Positions 44,084 through 57,684 of a stretch of DNA of 64,000 nucleotides are shown here, piece by piece. The notes under the pieces are model-generated. The model saw nothing but the letters and a program-made list of their open reading frames with translations. It ran no database searches and was not told where the DNA came from. Location: assembly GCA_014905825.1 (NCBI GenBank), contig JACGCN010000025.1, forward strand, positions 558,001-622,000, written 5' to 3'. The stretch's first letter is position 1; every line of letters starts with the position of its first letter. Position numbers and translations under genes: made by a program. The DNA comes from Lyophyllum atratum (taxonomy: Eukaryota > Basidiomycota > Agaricomycetes > Agaricales > Lyophyllaceae).

Positions 44084-47000
44084 ATGGAGGTAAGTCTTAA
44101 CGGCTCCCCGCGACAGACACCCCTCTAATGTGATTGAAAGGCTTTTGCTCCTGCTAATTCGTCGACTGCAGCCGCAGTCACTTTCATCACTTTCGTACAA
44201 GACCTTAAGAAGAAGACCAAGACATGGGGACCTATGATCGAGCTTTGCGCCAACGGGGAGAAGACCCTGGAACGATTCAGATACCAATTCCCGGATGACT
44301 GGCTCTACAGTGACCAGCTTCGGGGAGAATGGAGTGCCTATAACGAGATATTGAAGCGCAAGAACGACTCAATTCAAGAGCAACTAGGTGAGTGTTAGTA
44401 TTTAGGCCTCTCAGGCAAGTATCAACATACTCTTTTTGTAGCGGGTCTCCAACTAAAGATTGTCGCGGAGGACAAGATTGTGGAGAACAAGATTGTGGAC
44501 ATCTTGCAAGAATGGGAGCAGACTCGTCCCGTGCAAGGAAGCATGCGCGCAGACACAGCGATGAACACCATAAACGTATTTGAGGGCAAACTGAACCGTG
44601 TTCAGGAAGAGTACGACCTCGTTTGCAGAGCCAAAGAAGCGCTCGATCTAGAATTGACGCGGCATACGCGCTTGGAGCCGGTCTTTGAAGAATTACGCGA
44701 TCTCAAGGCTGTCTGGACCGCCCTGTCCGGTATTTGGAGTCAAATCTCGGAACTGAGGGAGCTTTCATGGGCGACTGTGCAATCGAGGAAGCTGAGACAG
44801 CAAATCGACGGGCTTCTTAGCTCTACAAAGGAAATGCCAACCAGGATGAGGCAATATGCTGCGTTTGAATACGTGCAGGATGTGTTGAAAGGCCTTCTGA
44901 AGTCAAACACCATCGTTTCGGAACTCAAGTCGGAGGCGCTGAAGGATAGGCATTGGAAGCAACTCTTCAAGGTTCTGAGGCTACCGTCACAGATCGCCAT
45001 GCCACTGTACGTTTTCTTGCCGTGATTGTTGTTGCACCACTCATTTGTCTCGTAGCATGACCCTCGGTCATGTGTACGACATGGATTTGAAGAAGAACGA
45101 GATCTTGATCAAGGAGGTTATCATTCAAGCTCAAGGAGAGGTATCATTTTATCATTTGGTCTCCCTTTACACGTGCTCACGAAGCGATAGATGGCGCTCG
45201 AGGAGTATATCAAGCAAGTGAAGGAGACATGGACGAACTATACCCTTGAACTCGTCAACTATCAGAACAAATGCCGCTTGATTAGGTATGCTCTTGCTTC
45301 ATAGCTTCACTATGGAAGCCTGATCCAACTGGCAGGGGGTGGGATGACTTGTTCAATAAGTGTAGCGAAAACCTGAACTCGCTCACCGCTATGAAGCTAT
45401 CGCCTTACTACAAAGGTTGGTCATCTTGACTGGTTACTTGATACGCACTGACTGTATTCTCTCCTGTTAAGTTTTCGAGGAAGAAGTATGACGCCTTCAT
45501 GTATGTTGCATACGTTTTTTGACGATTTTTCCAGGCGGGTTCGTGGGAAGAGAAACTCAATAGGATCCATGTCCTTTTCGGTAAACTCCTTGGCTCATGC
45601 TCAGTAAACATGCCACTTACATGGATTCAGATGTTTGGATCGACGTACAACGCCAGTGGGTTTACTTGGAGGGAATCTTCTCTGGTAGCGCCGACATCAA
45701 GCATCTACTCCCCACGGAAAGTTCCCGTTTCTCAGGCATTAACGTCGAGTTTCTGACTGTGATGAAACGGGTATACAAATCCCCTTTCGTAACCGACGTC
45801 ATGAACATCCAAGGAATTCAAAAAAGCTTGGAACGTCTCGCAGACCTACTTCACAAGATTCAGAAGGCATTGGGAGAATATCTGGAGCGAGAGCGATCCT
45901 CCTTCCCTCGCTTTTACTTCGTCGGTGACGAAGATCTCCTCGAAATCATAGGAAACAGCAAAGACATCCTCCGCATCATGAAGCATCTGAAGAAGATGTT
46001 TGCTGGTATCTCCACGATAATGTTGGACGACGATCTGACTGAAATTCAGGGGATGGCGTCGAGGGAAGGAGAGGAAGTGCAGTTTTCTCAACCGATCCTT
46101 CTCAAGGATTATCCCAAGATCAATGACTGGTTGGCCAAGATTGAATCGATGATGCGCCTGTCGCTTTCCGATTTACTATGCTCTGCAGTAAACGAGCTCC
46201 AAGTCTTCTATGGGACGGGCTCCAAACTCACTATGGACGAATTGATGCCATGGATGGAGAAATTTCCCGCGCAATTGGTCACCTTGGCTGTCCAAGTCGC
46301 TTGGACGGCGTCCGTCGAAACTTGTTTAGAGGCCGGTCAAACACCGGATGATCCTTTGGATACGGTTCACCAAGCACTAGATCTCCTCGCAGACATCGTC
46401 CTCCAAGAGCTGAACCCCGTCACACGCCGGAAATGCGAGCACCTCATCACTGAGCTCGTCCATCAGCGTGACGTTATCCGCGAACTTATTCAGCAGCGTA
46501 CCCTCGATCCCAAGGGCTTCACATGGCTATACCAGATGCGATTTTACCTAGACCGTAATGCCGCGGACCCTCTGGAACGACTGGCCATCAAGGTCGCGGA
46601 TGCATCATTCCCATATGGTTGGGAGTACTTGGGCGTTCCGGACCGCCTAGTTCAAACGCCCCTCACTGATAGAGTGTATTTGACTTTGACACAAGCTCTG
46701 GATAATCAATTAGGTGGTGCGCCGTTCGGGCCCGCTGGAACAGGTGTGTTGGAGGTTTCTCATTCCAAGAGCGATCGAGCCTGACCCCTCCTTCAAGGTA
46801 AAACTGAATCTGTGAAAGCACTCGGGGTGCAGCTTGGAAGATTCGTCCTTGTGTTCTGCTGTGACGAAACCTTCGACTTCCAGGCCATGGGTCGTATTTT
46901 TGTCGGTCTATGCCAGGTCGGAGCCTGGGGATGTTTCGACGAATTCAATCGACTTGAAGAGCGTATTTTGAGTGCGGTATCCCAACAAGTGCAAAGCATT

Positions 47001-50000
47001 CAGCAAGGTCTTGCTTCTTTGGTTAAGAATCCTAACACTGAGATTGAGCTCGTTGGGAAAAATTTGAAGATCAACAAGAATATCGGTGTGTCTTCTCTGA
47101 AGCCTGTACAGAGCATTCTACTAATCTGTGTGAATGTCAGGGATATTTATCACGACCAATCCAAACTATGCTGGTCGCTCACAATTGCCACCGAATTTGA
47201 CCAAGCTTTTCAGACCGTTAGTTCTTTGATGATGCTGCCTTTGAAACCTCATCACTAACTTCAACTTAGAATGGCTATGACGCGTCCTGATCGGGAGCTC
47301 ATTGCCCAAGTCATGCTGTTCTCTCAAGGCTTCCGTACCGCGGAATCCTTAGCTTCGAAAATTGTTCCGTTCTTCAACCTCTGCGATGAACAACTGTCAC
47401 CTCAGCCCCATTATGATTTCGGTTTGCGGGCACTGAAGGCCGTACTTTCTAGCGCCGGTATATTGAAACGTGAACGTCTTCAAAGGACCGCGGAGCAGGG
47501 CGATGATGATGTTGTAGGACTTTCAGACAATATCGCGGAGCAAATCATTGTGATCCAGAGTGTCACGGAGACGATCGTTCCCAAATTAGTTGCAGATGAT
47601 GTTCCCCTTCTCACAAGGCAAGTCTCAGTGATGCCAAACTGACAGCTAGGCTGACTAGATTTGTTTCATTAAATAGCCTTCTAGCGGACGTCTTCCCTGG
47701 CGTTGACTATATGCCAGTTGATATGGATGCCTTGCGTGAACAGATCCTCAAAGTTTGCGCCGAGCGCCGCTTGGTTGATGGAGAACGCTGGGTTTCGAAG
47801 ATCCTCCAACTTTACCAAATCCAGAAAATCCAGCATGGTCTGATGATGGTGGGCCCCTCTGGAACCGGGAAAACCAATGCATGGCAAGTTCTTCTTGCCG
47901 CACTTGAGAGGTTGGATGGCATCGAAGGAGTGTCATACGTCATTGATCCCAAGGCCATGCACAAGGATGCCCTCTACGGAACCTTGGACCAGACTACTCG
48001 CGAATGGAACGATGGTCTTTTCACCCACATACTTCGAAAAATCGTCGATGATGTACGTGGGGAAAGCGGCAAGCGACATTGGATTATTTTCGATGGCGAT
48101 GTGGATCCCGAATGGGTGGAGAATCTCAACAGGTAGGCCAGCCCGTCTTGAATAAGGCGTCGACTCAATGGAATCTAAATAGCGTGCTGGACGACAACAA
48201 GCTCCTTACTCTCCCCAATGGAGAACGTCTCAACCTTCCCCCTAATGTTCGAATCATGTTCGAAGTAGAACATCTCAAATACGCCACGCTTGCCACAGTC
48301 AGTCGTTGTGGTATGATTTGGTTCAGCGAAGACGTCGTCGATCCATCGATGGTGTACCGCAACTATTTATCGGCTCTAGCGTCTGTTCCCTTAGATGCTG
48401 ACGATGAAGATACCGACGCACTGGGCCGTCGTGCTGATCCCTCCGACGCGAACGCCTCCGCCAATCTTACGACGCAACGACAGATTGCGTCCATACTGGA
48501 ACGCTATTTCGCAGATGACGAACTCGTTAGCGCTGCCTTGACATTCGCGGAGTCTATCGAGCATATCATGGACTTCACGGCCACACGCGCGCTGAATACT
48601 CTTTTCTCCCTGCTCAACAAGACGGTCCGCAATGTCATAGAGTACAACTTCCAGCATTCGGATTTCCCACTTTCACCAGAACGTGTTGAACAGTATGTGA
48701 CCAAACGATTGCTCGTCAGCATAATTTGGGCGTTCTCTGGTGACGCGAAGTTGGATCTACGCGCTGAAATGGGCGATTTCTTGCGTAAACAAACCAGCAT
48801 CGATCTCCCACCCATGGCGCATGGAAACTCCCTCATCGACTACGACGTTCAAGTTGCGAACGGGGAATGGTCTGCGTGGCAATCGAAGGTCCCAGTCATT
48901 GAAATTGAAGCTCATGCGGTGACTGCAGCGGATGTGGTTGTCCCCACTATGGATACAGTGCGGCACGAAGAAGTGCTGTACTCGTGGCTATCAGAACACA
49001 AGCCGCTAATGCTCTGTGGTCCTCCTGGTTCCGGCAAAACCATGACGTTATTCAGCGCCCTTCGTAAACTACCCGACATGGAGGTCGTCGGACTTAACTT
49101 CTCTAGCGCCACAACACCGGAGCTTATCCTCAAAACCTTCGAACAATATTGTGAGTATCGAAAGACGCCGAATGGTGTCATTCTTGCGCCTGTACAGATT
49201 GGCCGTTGGCTCGTCGTATTCTGCGACGAAATCAACTTGCCCGCGGCCGACAAATACGGCACTCAGCGAGTTATCTCTTTCCTTCGTCAACTGGTGGAGT
49301 GCGGAGGTTACTGGCGTGCCAGTGATATGGCGTGGGTCAAGTTGGAGCGTATACAATTTGTGGGTGCTTGCAATCCCCCGACCGACCCTGGTCGTGTTCC
49401 TCTTAGTCATCGATTCCTGCGACACGCCCCGCTCGTTATGGTCGATTATCCCGGCGAAATATCTTTGAAACAGATCTATGGGACCTACAATCGTGCTGTC
49501 CTCAAGGTCGTGCCTAATCTACGCGCCTATGCGGAGCCTCTCACAGACGCCATGGTTGCCTTCTACCTGGCATCACAGAAACGTTTCACAACAGATGTAC
49601 AAGCGCACTATGTTTACAGTCCACGTGAATTGACGCGATGGATCCGTGGTATATACGAAGCTATCCGCCCGTTGGAGATTCTCTCTGTCGAGGGTCTTGT
49701 TCGAGTGTGGGCACATGAGGCGTTGCGTCTTTTCCAAGATCGTCTTGTCACCGAGGAGGAAAAGCAATGGACTGATGAGAACATCGACGGAGCCGCAATG
49801 GAGCATTTCCCCACCATCAATCAGGATGAGGCCCTCCATCGGCCTATCTTGTTCTCAAACTGGACTTCCAAAGATTACATTCCAGTTGACCGTGAAACAC
49901 TTCGAGAATACACCAAGGCCCGCCTTCGAGTCTTCTATGAGGAAGAGTTGGATGTTCCTCTTGTTCTTTTCAACGACGTCCTTGACCACGTTTTGCGGAT

Positions 50001-53000
50001 CGATCGTGTCTTCCGTCAGATTCAAGGTCATCTCCTGCTCATCGGTGTCAGCGGAAGTGGCAAGGTAAGCACCTTTCTCAGGCCTGTCAGACCTCTCAAT
50101 CTTGCTCACATTTTGTAGACAACACTGTCTAGGTTTGTGGCTTGGATGAACGGTCTCAGCATTTTCCAAATCAAGGTCTCGAACAAGTATACTGGAGAAG
50201 ACTTCGACGATGACTTGCGAACTGTTCTTCGTCGAGCAGGCTGCAAAGGCGAGAAGATATGTTTCATCATGGACGAATCCAATGTCCTTGACTCCGGATT
50301 TTTGGAACGTATGAACACCCTCCTTGCGAACGCCGAAGTTCCAGGTCTCTTTGAGGGCGATGAACATGCAGCTCTGATGACTGCTTGCAAGGAAGGCTCG
50401 CAGCGTGATGGCTTAATGCTAGACTCGCCAGAAGAGCTCTATCGCTGGTTCACACAACAGGTTGCAAAGAACTTGCATGTCGTCTTTACGATGAATCCCC
50501 CCGAAAACGGTCTGGCTTCACGAGCCGCCACTTCTCCAGCTTTGTTCAATCGCTGCGTGTTGGATTGGTTCGGTGACTGGTCCGATCAAGCCTTCTACCA
50601 AGTTGGTATGGAGTTTACGCACACACTTGATCTCGACCTTCCTTCGTATAACCCACCTGCGTACTTCCCTATTGCATACCGCAGCCTTTCAATCCCACCT
50701 CTACACAGGACGGCTGTCGTCAATGCTCTAGTTTACGTCCACTCCTCCTTGCACCAGATCAACCAACGTCTAAGCCGCCGTCAAGGTCGCTATAATTATG
50801 TGACACCCCGTCACTACCTTGACTTGTAAGCACTTGCAGTCTATCCTGAATTCTAAATCTCATCGTCGGTCATCTAGCATCAACCACTACGTGAGGCTCT
50901 ACACAGAGAAACGCGACGAATTAGAGGAGCAACAACGCCATCTTCATGTTGGCTTGGACAAGTTGAAGGACACCGTGGCTCAAGTGGAAGAACTCCGAAA
51001 AAGTCTCGCTATCAAGCGGTCGCAGCTTGAGGCGAAAGATGCTGAGGCGAACGACAAACTCAAGCGCATGGTGGCAGATCAGCAAGAAGCGGAGCAAAAG
51101 AAAGCTGCTTCGATCGAAATACAGGCTGCATTGGTTGATCAAGATCGCCACATTGAGGAGCGCCGCGCTGTCGTCATGGCTGATCTGGCCGATGCTGAAC
51201 CCGCCGTTGTCGAAGCTCAATCAGCAGTCAGCAACATAAAGAGGCAGTATCTTCAAGAAGTTCGTGTCATGGCCAATCCCCCGGAGGTTGTCAAAATAGC
51301 CATGGAGTCCGTTTGCACTATCTTAGGCCACAAGATCGACAGCTGGCGCACGATTCAGGGTATCATTCGTCGTGACGATTTCATCCAACGAATCGTTAAC
51401 TTCGACACGACGAAAATGACCAAACAACTACGTGATACGATGAAGAGAGACTACCTCAGTCGGTCAAATTACAACTACGAGACGGTTTACCATGCCAGTA
51501 AAGCTTGCGGACCGCTCGTGAAGTGGGCTTTGGCTCAGGTTCGCTTCTCCGAGATTCTCGACAAGGTAGAACCCTTGCGTAACGAAGTGCAGTCATTGGA
51601 GGATCAGGCCGAAACGACCAAAAAACAAGCTGCAGCAATCATTGCCATGATCGGCGAACTCGAGGCCAAAATTGCGCGATATAAGGACGAATACGCACTT
51701 CTCATCAGCGAAACCCAGGCCATCAAATCGGAGATGGAGCGTGTCCAGAGCAAGGTCGACCGTAGCATGAAACTCCTGGAGAGTTTATCTTCCGAGAGGG
51801 GTCGCTGGGAGTCTGGAAGTCGTACTTTCGATGCAGAAATGAGCACCATCGTTGGTGACGTTCTCCTGTCCGCTGCGTTCTTGGCCTATGGTGGATTCTT
51901 TGACCAACATTATCGTGAAGTGATGTGGCAGGAATGGTCGAGTCATTTGACGGAGGCGAACATCAAGTTCAAACCTGAACTTGCCTTTACCGAATATCTT
52001 TCCACTGCGGACGACCGTCTGAGCTGGCAGTCGAAATCCTTACCATCTGACAACTTGACCACGGAGAACGCCATTATGCTCAAGCGATTCAACCGTTATC
52101 CTCTTATCATTGACCCCACTGGTCAGGCCACAACATTCTTGTTGAACGAGTACAAGGACCGCAAGATCACAGTGACAAGTTTCCTCGATGAAGCCTTCCT
52201 TAAAGTATTGGAAAGCGCGCTTCGATTCGGAAACCCTCTGTTGATTCAAGATGTGGAGCACCTCGATCCCATCTTAAACGCAGTCTTGAACCGAGAAATT
52301 CGACGAACTGGTGGACGTGTGCTCATACGATTGGGCAGCCAAGACATCGACTTCTCTCCATCGTTTACGATGTTCCTTTCCACTAGAGATCCCTCCGTCG
52401 AGTTCTCCCCCGACATTTGCAGTAGGGTCACCTTCGTCAACTTCACTATGACACGCAGCAGTCTTCAGAGCCAATCGCTCGACCAAGTCCTCAAAGTTGA
52501 ACGACCCGATACGGAGCGCAAGAGAACAGACCTTATGAAAGTTCAAGGCGAATTCCGACTTCGACTTAGAACCCTCGAGAAGTTGCTTTTACAAGCTCTT
52601 AACGAGTCAACAGGGAATATCCTTGACGACGACAAAGTTATCGATACTCTGGAAACCTTGAAGAGGGAAGCAGCCGAGATCACTCGGAAAGTGGAGGAGA
52701 CCGATGTCGTCATGAAGGAGGTGGAACAAGTCACAGCCGAGTATCTGCCTCTTGCTCAAGCATGCAGTTCAGTGTTCTTCGTCCTGGAGCAACTTAACTT
52801 GGTGAATCACTTCTACCAGTTTTCGCTTCGCTTCTTCCTCGACATCTTCGACTATATTCTGCATCATAACCCAAATCTCAACCACACAACCGACTATAGT
52901 CAACGTCGGGATATTCTGTTGAATGATTTGTTCCTTGTGGTTTACCGAAGGACATCCCGTGCACTTCTCTATCGCGACCACGTCATGCTTGCAGTACTGC

Positions 53001-55511
53001 TATCACAAGTCAAGCTGCGTGGCTTGGAGGAAATCGGAGATGAACTCGAGTTTCTGCTGGAGAGCGGTGACGGCATTGTTGGCTCCGTTGACACTACTTC
53101 CGATATTCCTTTCCTCACCCCGGAGCAGAGGCTTCGCCTCGGGAATTTCTCCAAACAAAGCATCTTCAAGCCTGTTCTCAAGCACATTACGGAAAGTGGA
53201 AATGACTGGATACCTTTCTTAGAATCAAGCAGTCCGGAAACTTGTGTCCCTAAACCTTGGGAAGCCAGCACTCGTAAGAGTTCAATCCAGACTAACCCAT
53301 TATCGCCTCTAACGTCCCTGTTTCCAGCTGCAATCGAAGCTATTCGTGAATTGTTGATCGTTAAGTGCTTCCGGCCAGACCGTCTCCTGCAGTCCACGGC
53401 GCTGTTTGTCAGGGCAGTCTTCCAAACCGACCTTTCAATCGAATCCACCTTCGACCTTGGCATGATGGTGTCGGATGAGGTCCCAGCTTCTACCCCTGTC
53501 GCCTTGGTATCCGTTCCTGGCTACGATGCCAGCTATCGTGTCGAAAACCTCATTCAGAATACTGGAGCTCGCTCAACTTCAGTCGCCATGGGCTCCCAGG
53601 AAGGGTTTACGCTCGCCGATCAGGCCATTGCTGCTGCGTCGAGGCAAGGATCATGGGTGCTACTCAAAAACGTCCACTTGGCACCATCGTGGCTTGGCCA
53701 GCTCGAGAAGAAGTTGCAGACCCTCAACCCAAACCGCAACTTCCGACTCTTCTTGACCATGGAAGCGAACCCTGCTATTCCTGTCAACATTTTACGCCAG
53801 TCACGTCTGATCATGAACGAACCACCCCCAGGGATCAAAGCGAACCTTCTCGATTCTCTCCGAAGCATCACATCCTCCCGTCTTTCGAAAGGCCCAACGG
53901 AGAAAATCCGGCTCTACTTCCTTCTCGCCTGGTTCCATGCCGTCGTACAGGAACGTCTGCGTTATGTTCCCCTTGGCTGGAGTAAGACGTATGACTTCAA
54001 CGACTCGGACATAGCTTCCGCATTTGGCACCATTGACGCCTGGCTCAACTCAGTCTCCAAGGGCCGGACTAATATCGACCCGGCCACCATCCCCTGGGAT
54101 GCCCTCCGTACACTCATCAAGCAATCTGTGTATGGCGGGCGTGTTGACAGCGACTTTGACCAGCGTATCCTCGATGCATTCGTCGATGGACTTTTTACGC
54201 CTGCCGCCTACAACGTCGACTTCAATCTCGTGCCGAGTACCACGGGCAGCCAGCTTCTTGAGGCACCGGATGGCACGAAAATGGAGCACTTCCTGTCTTG
54301 GGTGCAAGCCCTGCCAGACCGTGAACCGCCCTCATGGCTCAGTCTCCCTCCGACTGCGGAACGCGTCATCGCTATTGCTCAAGGTACGCGCATACCTTCC
54401 TTGATAACCCCTATATGCATTGATCCTCTTCTTTTTGCCAGGTAATGAACTCCTGGGTCAGCTCCGGAAGATGCGGATGCTGTCGGACGACGATGATGAC
54501 ACCACAGCTGTTGCCGCCGCCAAGACCCAGACCTCGCAGCAGCCGGCGTGGATGCGCACGCTCCTCGAGCGCTGCAAAGAGTGGCTCATTCAATTACCCT
54601 CGGTAAGAACTCACTTCTTACCGTTCTTCCTCCTCGGTTTACTGAGAATTTCCATTTACAGAAACTCAACACTCTGGCGAAGCAATCTGGCGAGTCGGAA
54701 CCGCTGCACCGCCTGTTCTCCCGCGAGGGCGACATCGGGCGCAAATTGCTGGACCAGGTACGCAAGGACCTCGGGGACGTCGTCATGGTCTGCCAAGGCG
54801 AGCTCAAGCAGACGAACCACCTGCGCACCCTCATGAGCAGTCTCACCAAAGGTACGCACCTCCGTTCTCTCCTGACTGCATTTTATGCTGATCACCCTCC
54901 CTCGCAGGCACAATCCCCACGCACTGGCGCCGCTACAAGGTGCACAAGGCGATGGCCGTCTCTGCGTGGATCGCGGACCTCTCGCGCAGACTTGCGCAAC
55001 TCGATAGTATTGCAAGCATGGATAATCTCAACAACATCGAGGTGTGGCTCGGTGGGTTGTTCTTCCCGGAGGCGTATATCACGGCCACGCGTCAGGCCGT
55101 CGCGCATAGGAAGAAGTGGAGTTTGGAGACGTTGAGCCTGCGGCTGGACATCGAGCGGGTGAATGATCCCGAGGCGTTCATTGTCGATGGTACGTTCTTT
55201 CTCTCCGCTTCTGCGTATACGGTTTTGTGCAGGTGGCTAATACATGTGTGACAGGGCTTGCACTGGAAGGCGCGTCCTGGGCTACGGACAGGCTCGCACT
55301 CAATGACGGTGAGACTGTGCGGCTTGGCTCCTCGCAAGTACGCTGGGTGCAGGCGGAGGAGGGCTCAAAGACGCAGGCTGGGCTCGTCAACCTTCCCGTC
55401 TACCTCAACAACGACCGCAGTGACGTGATGTTCACTGTCGATCTGCCGTTCGACAACAGTGCCGGCGCACTGGTCGCCATGCGCGCCGTGTGTCTCACTG
55501 CTGGAGGCTGA
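44084..55511 (+). CDS. Cytoplasmic dynein heavy chain, linker and motor polypeptide (tail encoded elsewhere)
   Basis: Minus-end microtubule motor, about 3,400 residues. A 6-nt first exon (ATGGAG) joins [20 protein letters not shown], which aligns with an internal part of other dyneins. The linker follows: [15 protein letters not shown] QYP block, [65 protein letters not shown] and [20 protein letters not shown]. Walker A motifs: AAA1 GPAGTGKTES (near 46735-46812), AAA2 [11 protein letters not shown] (47850), AAA3 [10 protein letters not shown] (49020), AAA4 GVSGSGKTTLS (50043-50115). Walker [25 protein letters not shown]. The stalk and microtubule-binding part ([17 protein letters not shown]) spans about 50900-51850, then AAA5, AAA6 and the C-terminal domain to TGA 55509-55511. 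The roughly 1,100-residue dimerisation tail is absent. About 20 introns. Agaricomycetes are known to encode the heavy chain in two genes. Confidence 0.92.
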
Positions 55512-55665
55512 TTGACGCTCCGATGATTCTTTAATGGCCTGACATGATCGCTGCATTCGCACCACATACCCATACATACCTTCCTTCCAATGATACCTAA
55601 TCACGTAACCTCGATACGATCCAGATATATTACACGATACATGCATATTACGACTAGAATCAATA

Positions 55666-56843
55666 TCATGAGTCTTTAGAATTTTGCTTGACCTCGCTTC
55701 CACCGACGACATGTAACACCTTCCAGTCAATCTCGACGCCCTGCTGGCGGAAGATCTTGCGCGCGTCCTCGGCGATGGCCTCGAACCCGCCCGTCGCGAG
55801 AGCGAGGATCGTGGGGCCCGCGCCAGAAAGACAGATGCCCAGCAGACCTGGGTGGGTGGAGGGTGTGATACACGATGTCACTTCAGGGAGGCCAGGAATC
55901 TAGAAGCAGAAACGTGAGTGGGTGGTATTAAAGGATGAGTAGAGAGACGGACGAGGGCTTTGCGGTAGGGCTGGTGCACGCGATCCTTCATAGCTTCGTA
56001 GATCAGACCTGGATCCGGGGGCGTCTGTGCTAGTGCTGTCGTGAGTACCGCTAGCCGTTGCAGATTGAAGACCTGATCACTTTAAGATTTCTTCAACGAG
56101 ATCACGAAAAGGCGTGCACACACCAAGTCTTTCCGGGAATACATCGTCGGCAGAACGTCTCTCGCCTTCGCCGTGCTCAGCTCAAACCGCGGAATAATCG
56201 CCACCGCCTTGACGCTCTCCGCCCACCCAAAACGCACGTAATGCCCGATCCCAAACGGCGGTATCGGCGGGTTGAGCCCCCAATCCGCCCCGGCGTCCGG
56301 CGGGTACTCTGGCAGGACCTCACTTAGCGGCACACTCGCGGCCTCGGTTGCCTCCTCGTCCAACTCCTTGAGATATGAACCGACGAACCCGCCAACCAAG
56401 GCTGCGGTGACGTTATCAGGATGTCGTTCGACCATAAGGGCAAAGTCAAGGAGACGTTCGACGGGCAGGTTGAGCTGCCCGAGCTCGTTGCCCAGGAGTA
56501 CGCCCGCGATGACGGCGGCGCCGGACGAGCCCAGGCCGCGGCCGAAGGGGATCTCGTTATCTGCGTGTATGGTGAGATGGGAGGGGAGTTGGGAGATCTG
56601 GTTGCAGCGCAGAACGTAGAGCGCGACGCGGGTGGTCAGATTCTTGTAGGCGTCGAGTGGGACCTCGTCAGCGCCCTCTCCGGAGTATGTTATCGTTGGG
56701 GGCTGGTAGGGGGCATCTTGGGGAAGAGCGGGGACGGTGACGGTGAGGGTGAGGTACAGTGAGAGGGAGAGTCCGACGACATCGAAACCGGGGCCGATGT
56801 TAGCCGATGTGGCGGGGATGCGGATGGTAAATCGGCGGGTCAT
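55666..56843 (-). CDS. THR1: Homoserine kinase
   Basis: GHMP-family kinase that phosphorylates homoserine on the way to threonine. ATG at 56841-56843 (complement): MTRRFTIRIPATSANIGPGF, then DVVGLSLSLYLTL. The ATP-binding GHMP loop is EIPFGRGLGSSGAAVIAGVL. Next are MVERHPDNVTAALVGGFVGS and AVAIIPRFELSTAKARDVLP. Two short introns join RKDL to VFNLQRLAVLTTALAQ and KAL to IPGLPEVTSC. GLLGICLSGAGPTILALATG is the C-terminal substrate-site block. The stop is at 55666-55668, 154 bp from the dynein stop (convergent). An upstream TTG in frame is not a start. The protein is complete at about 370 aa. Confidence 0.93.
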
Positions 56844-57684
56844 GGGGCACGACGACAACTACACTATCGCGAGTCATTTTCAATTTGAAAGATGAGAGCA
56901 GCTCTTCGGTCTTTCGGCTTTACGCTGTCAAGGCATCGGCTTGTCAATATAGCATGTACAAAGCACAAGTTTGCCTTTGCTCGCATTTTCTGAGCATCCA
57001 GCGTTACAGTTTTATATTGTCCCGCGCTTAGCACTCTAGTATAGATCCCATCCCGGGTTTCCCAGAATCATTCATCCATCTATGGTGTGTTGCGCCGCAC
57101 CACTTGCCTCATACATGATAACAGATAATGACATTGATGAAACGAGAAGGACGTAACCGCATACGTTCTTTCGCAAGCATCAGTTTGGCAAAATGGCGGT
57201 AGTGATAGTGATAGTGATAGCGATAGTACATGGTGCAACAAGTCGAATGCGCCACTTTAAACGGAATGGGGCTTGCGTCGCAATTGCGTCGCGCCACCTC
57301 CTCAGGAAATATGAAACATCGGAACTTTGAATTGCCGACACGCGACGCGCCGCGTTTCAAGCTTCAACTTTGAAGACTTGAGGAGGCCCGTATCAGGGGT
57401 TCGAATATGCTAGTTTGGACTCACTCCGGGTACTTCAAGGTGCATGTATGAGACTGAACACTTGCGATTGAGCCTATGTGCGTTTGAAGACTGTTCGTGG
57501 GAAGAGAACGAATCATTGCCAACTCGTACGAACGAGGCAAACTTTACAGCGAGCATATTGTATGTTTATGTGGATGTACGTGAGACGAGAGCCGAATGTG
57601 GCGAAGAACACACGAGAGAGAGACGACGATGAACCGGCAACAAGAAAACGCAAAGCGAAAGAAAAACCCACACCACCTCCACCC
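56844..57684. other. Intergenic, about 840 bp
   Basis: THR1 upstream region followed by the 3' side of the Q/Y-rich gene. It holds a short hexamer repeat at 57199-57227. No coding frame is supported; a long plus-strand Arg-rich frame beginning near 57478 is antisense to the Q/Y-rich gene. Confidence 0.5.
57199..57227. repeat. Hexamer microsatellite (AGTGAT)n
   Basis: About four to five AGTGAT units, the last with one change (AGCGAT). Confidence 0.8.

Noticed and set aside
57380..57430. GGTTCGAAT sequence resembling a tRNA B box
   Set aside because: No matching A box or cloverleaf around it.
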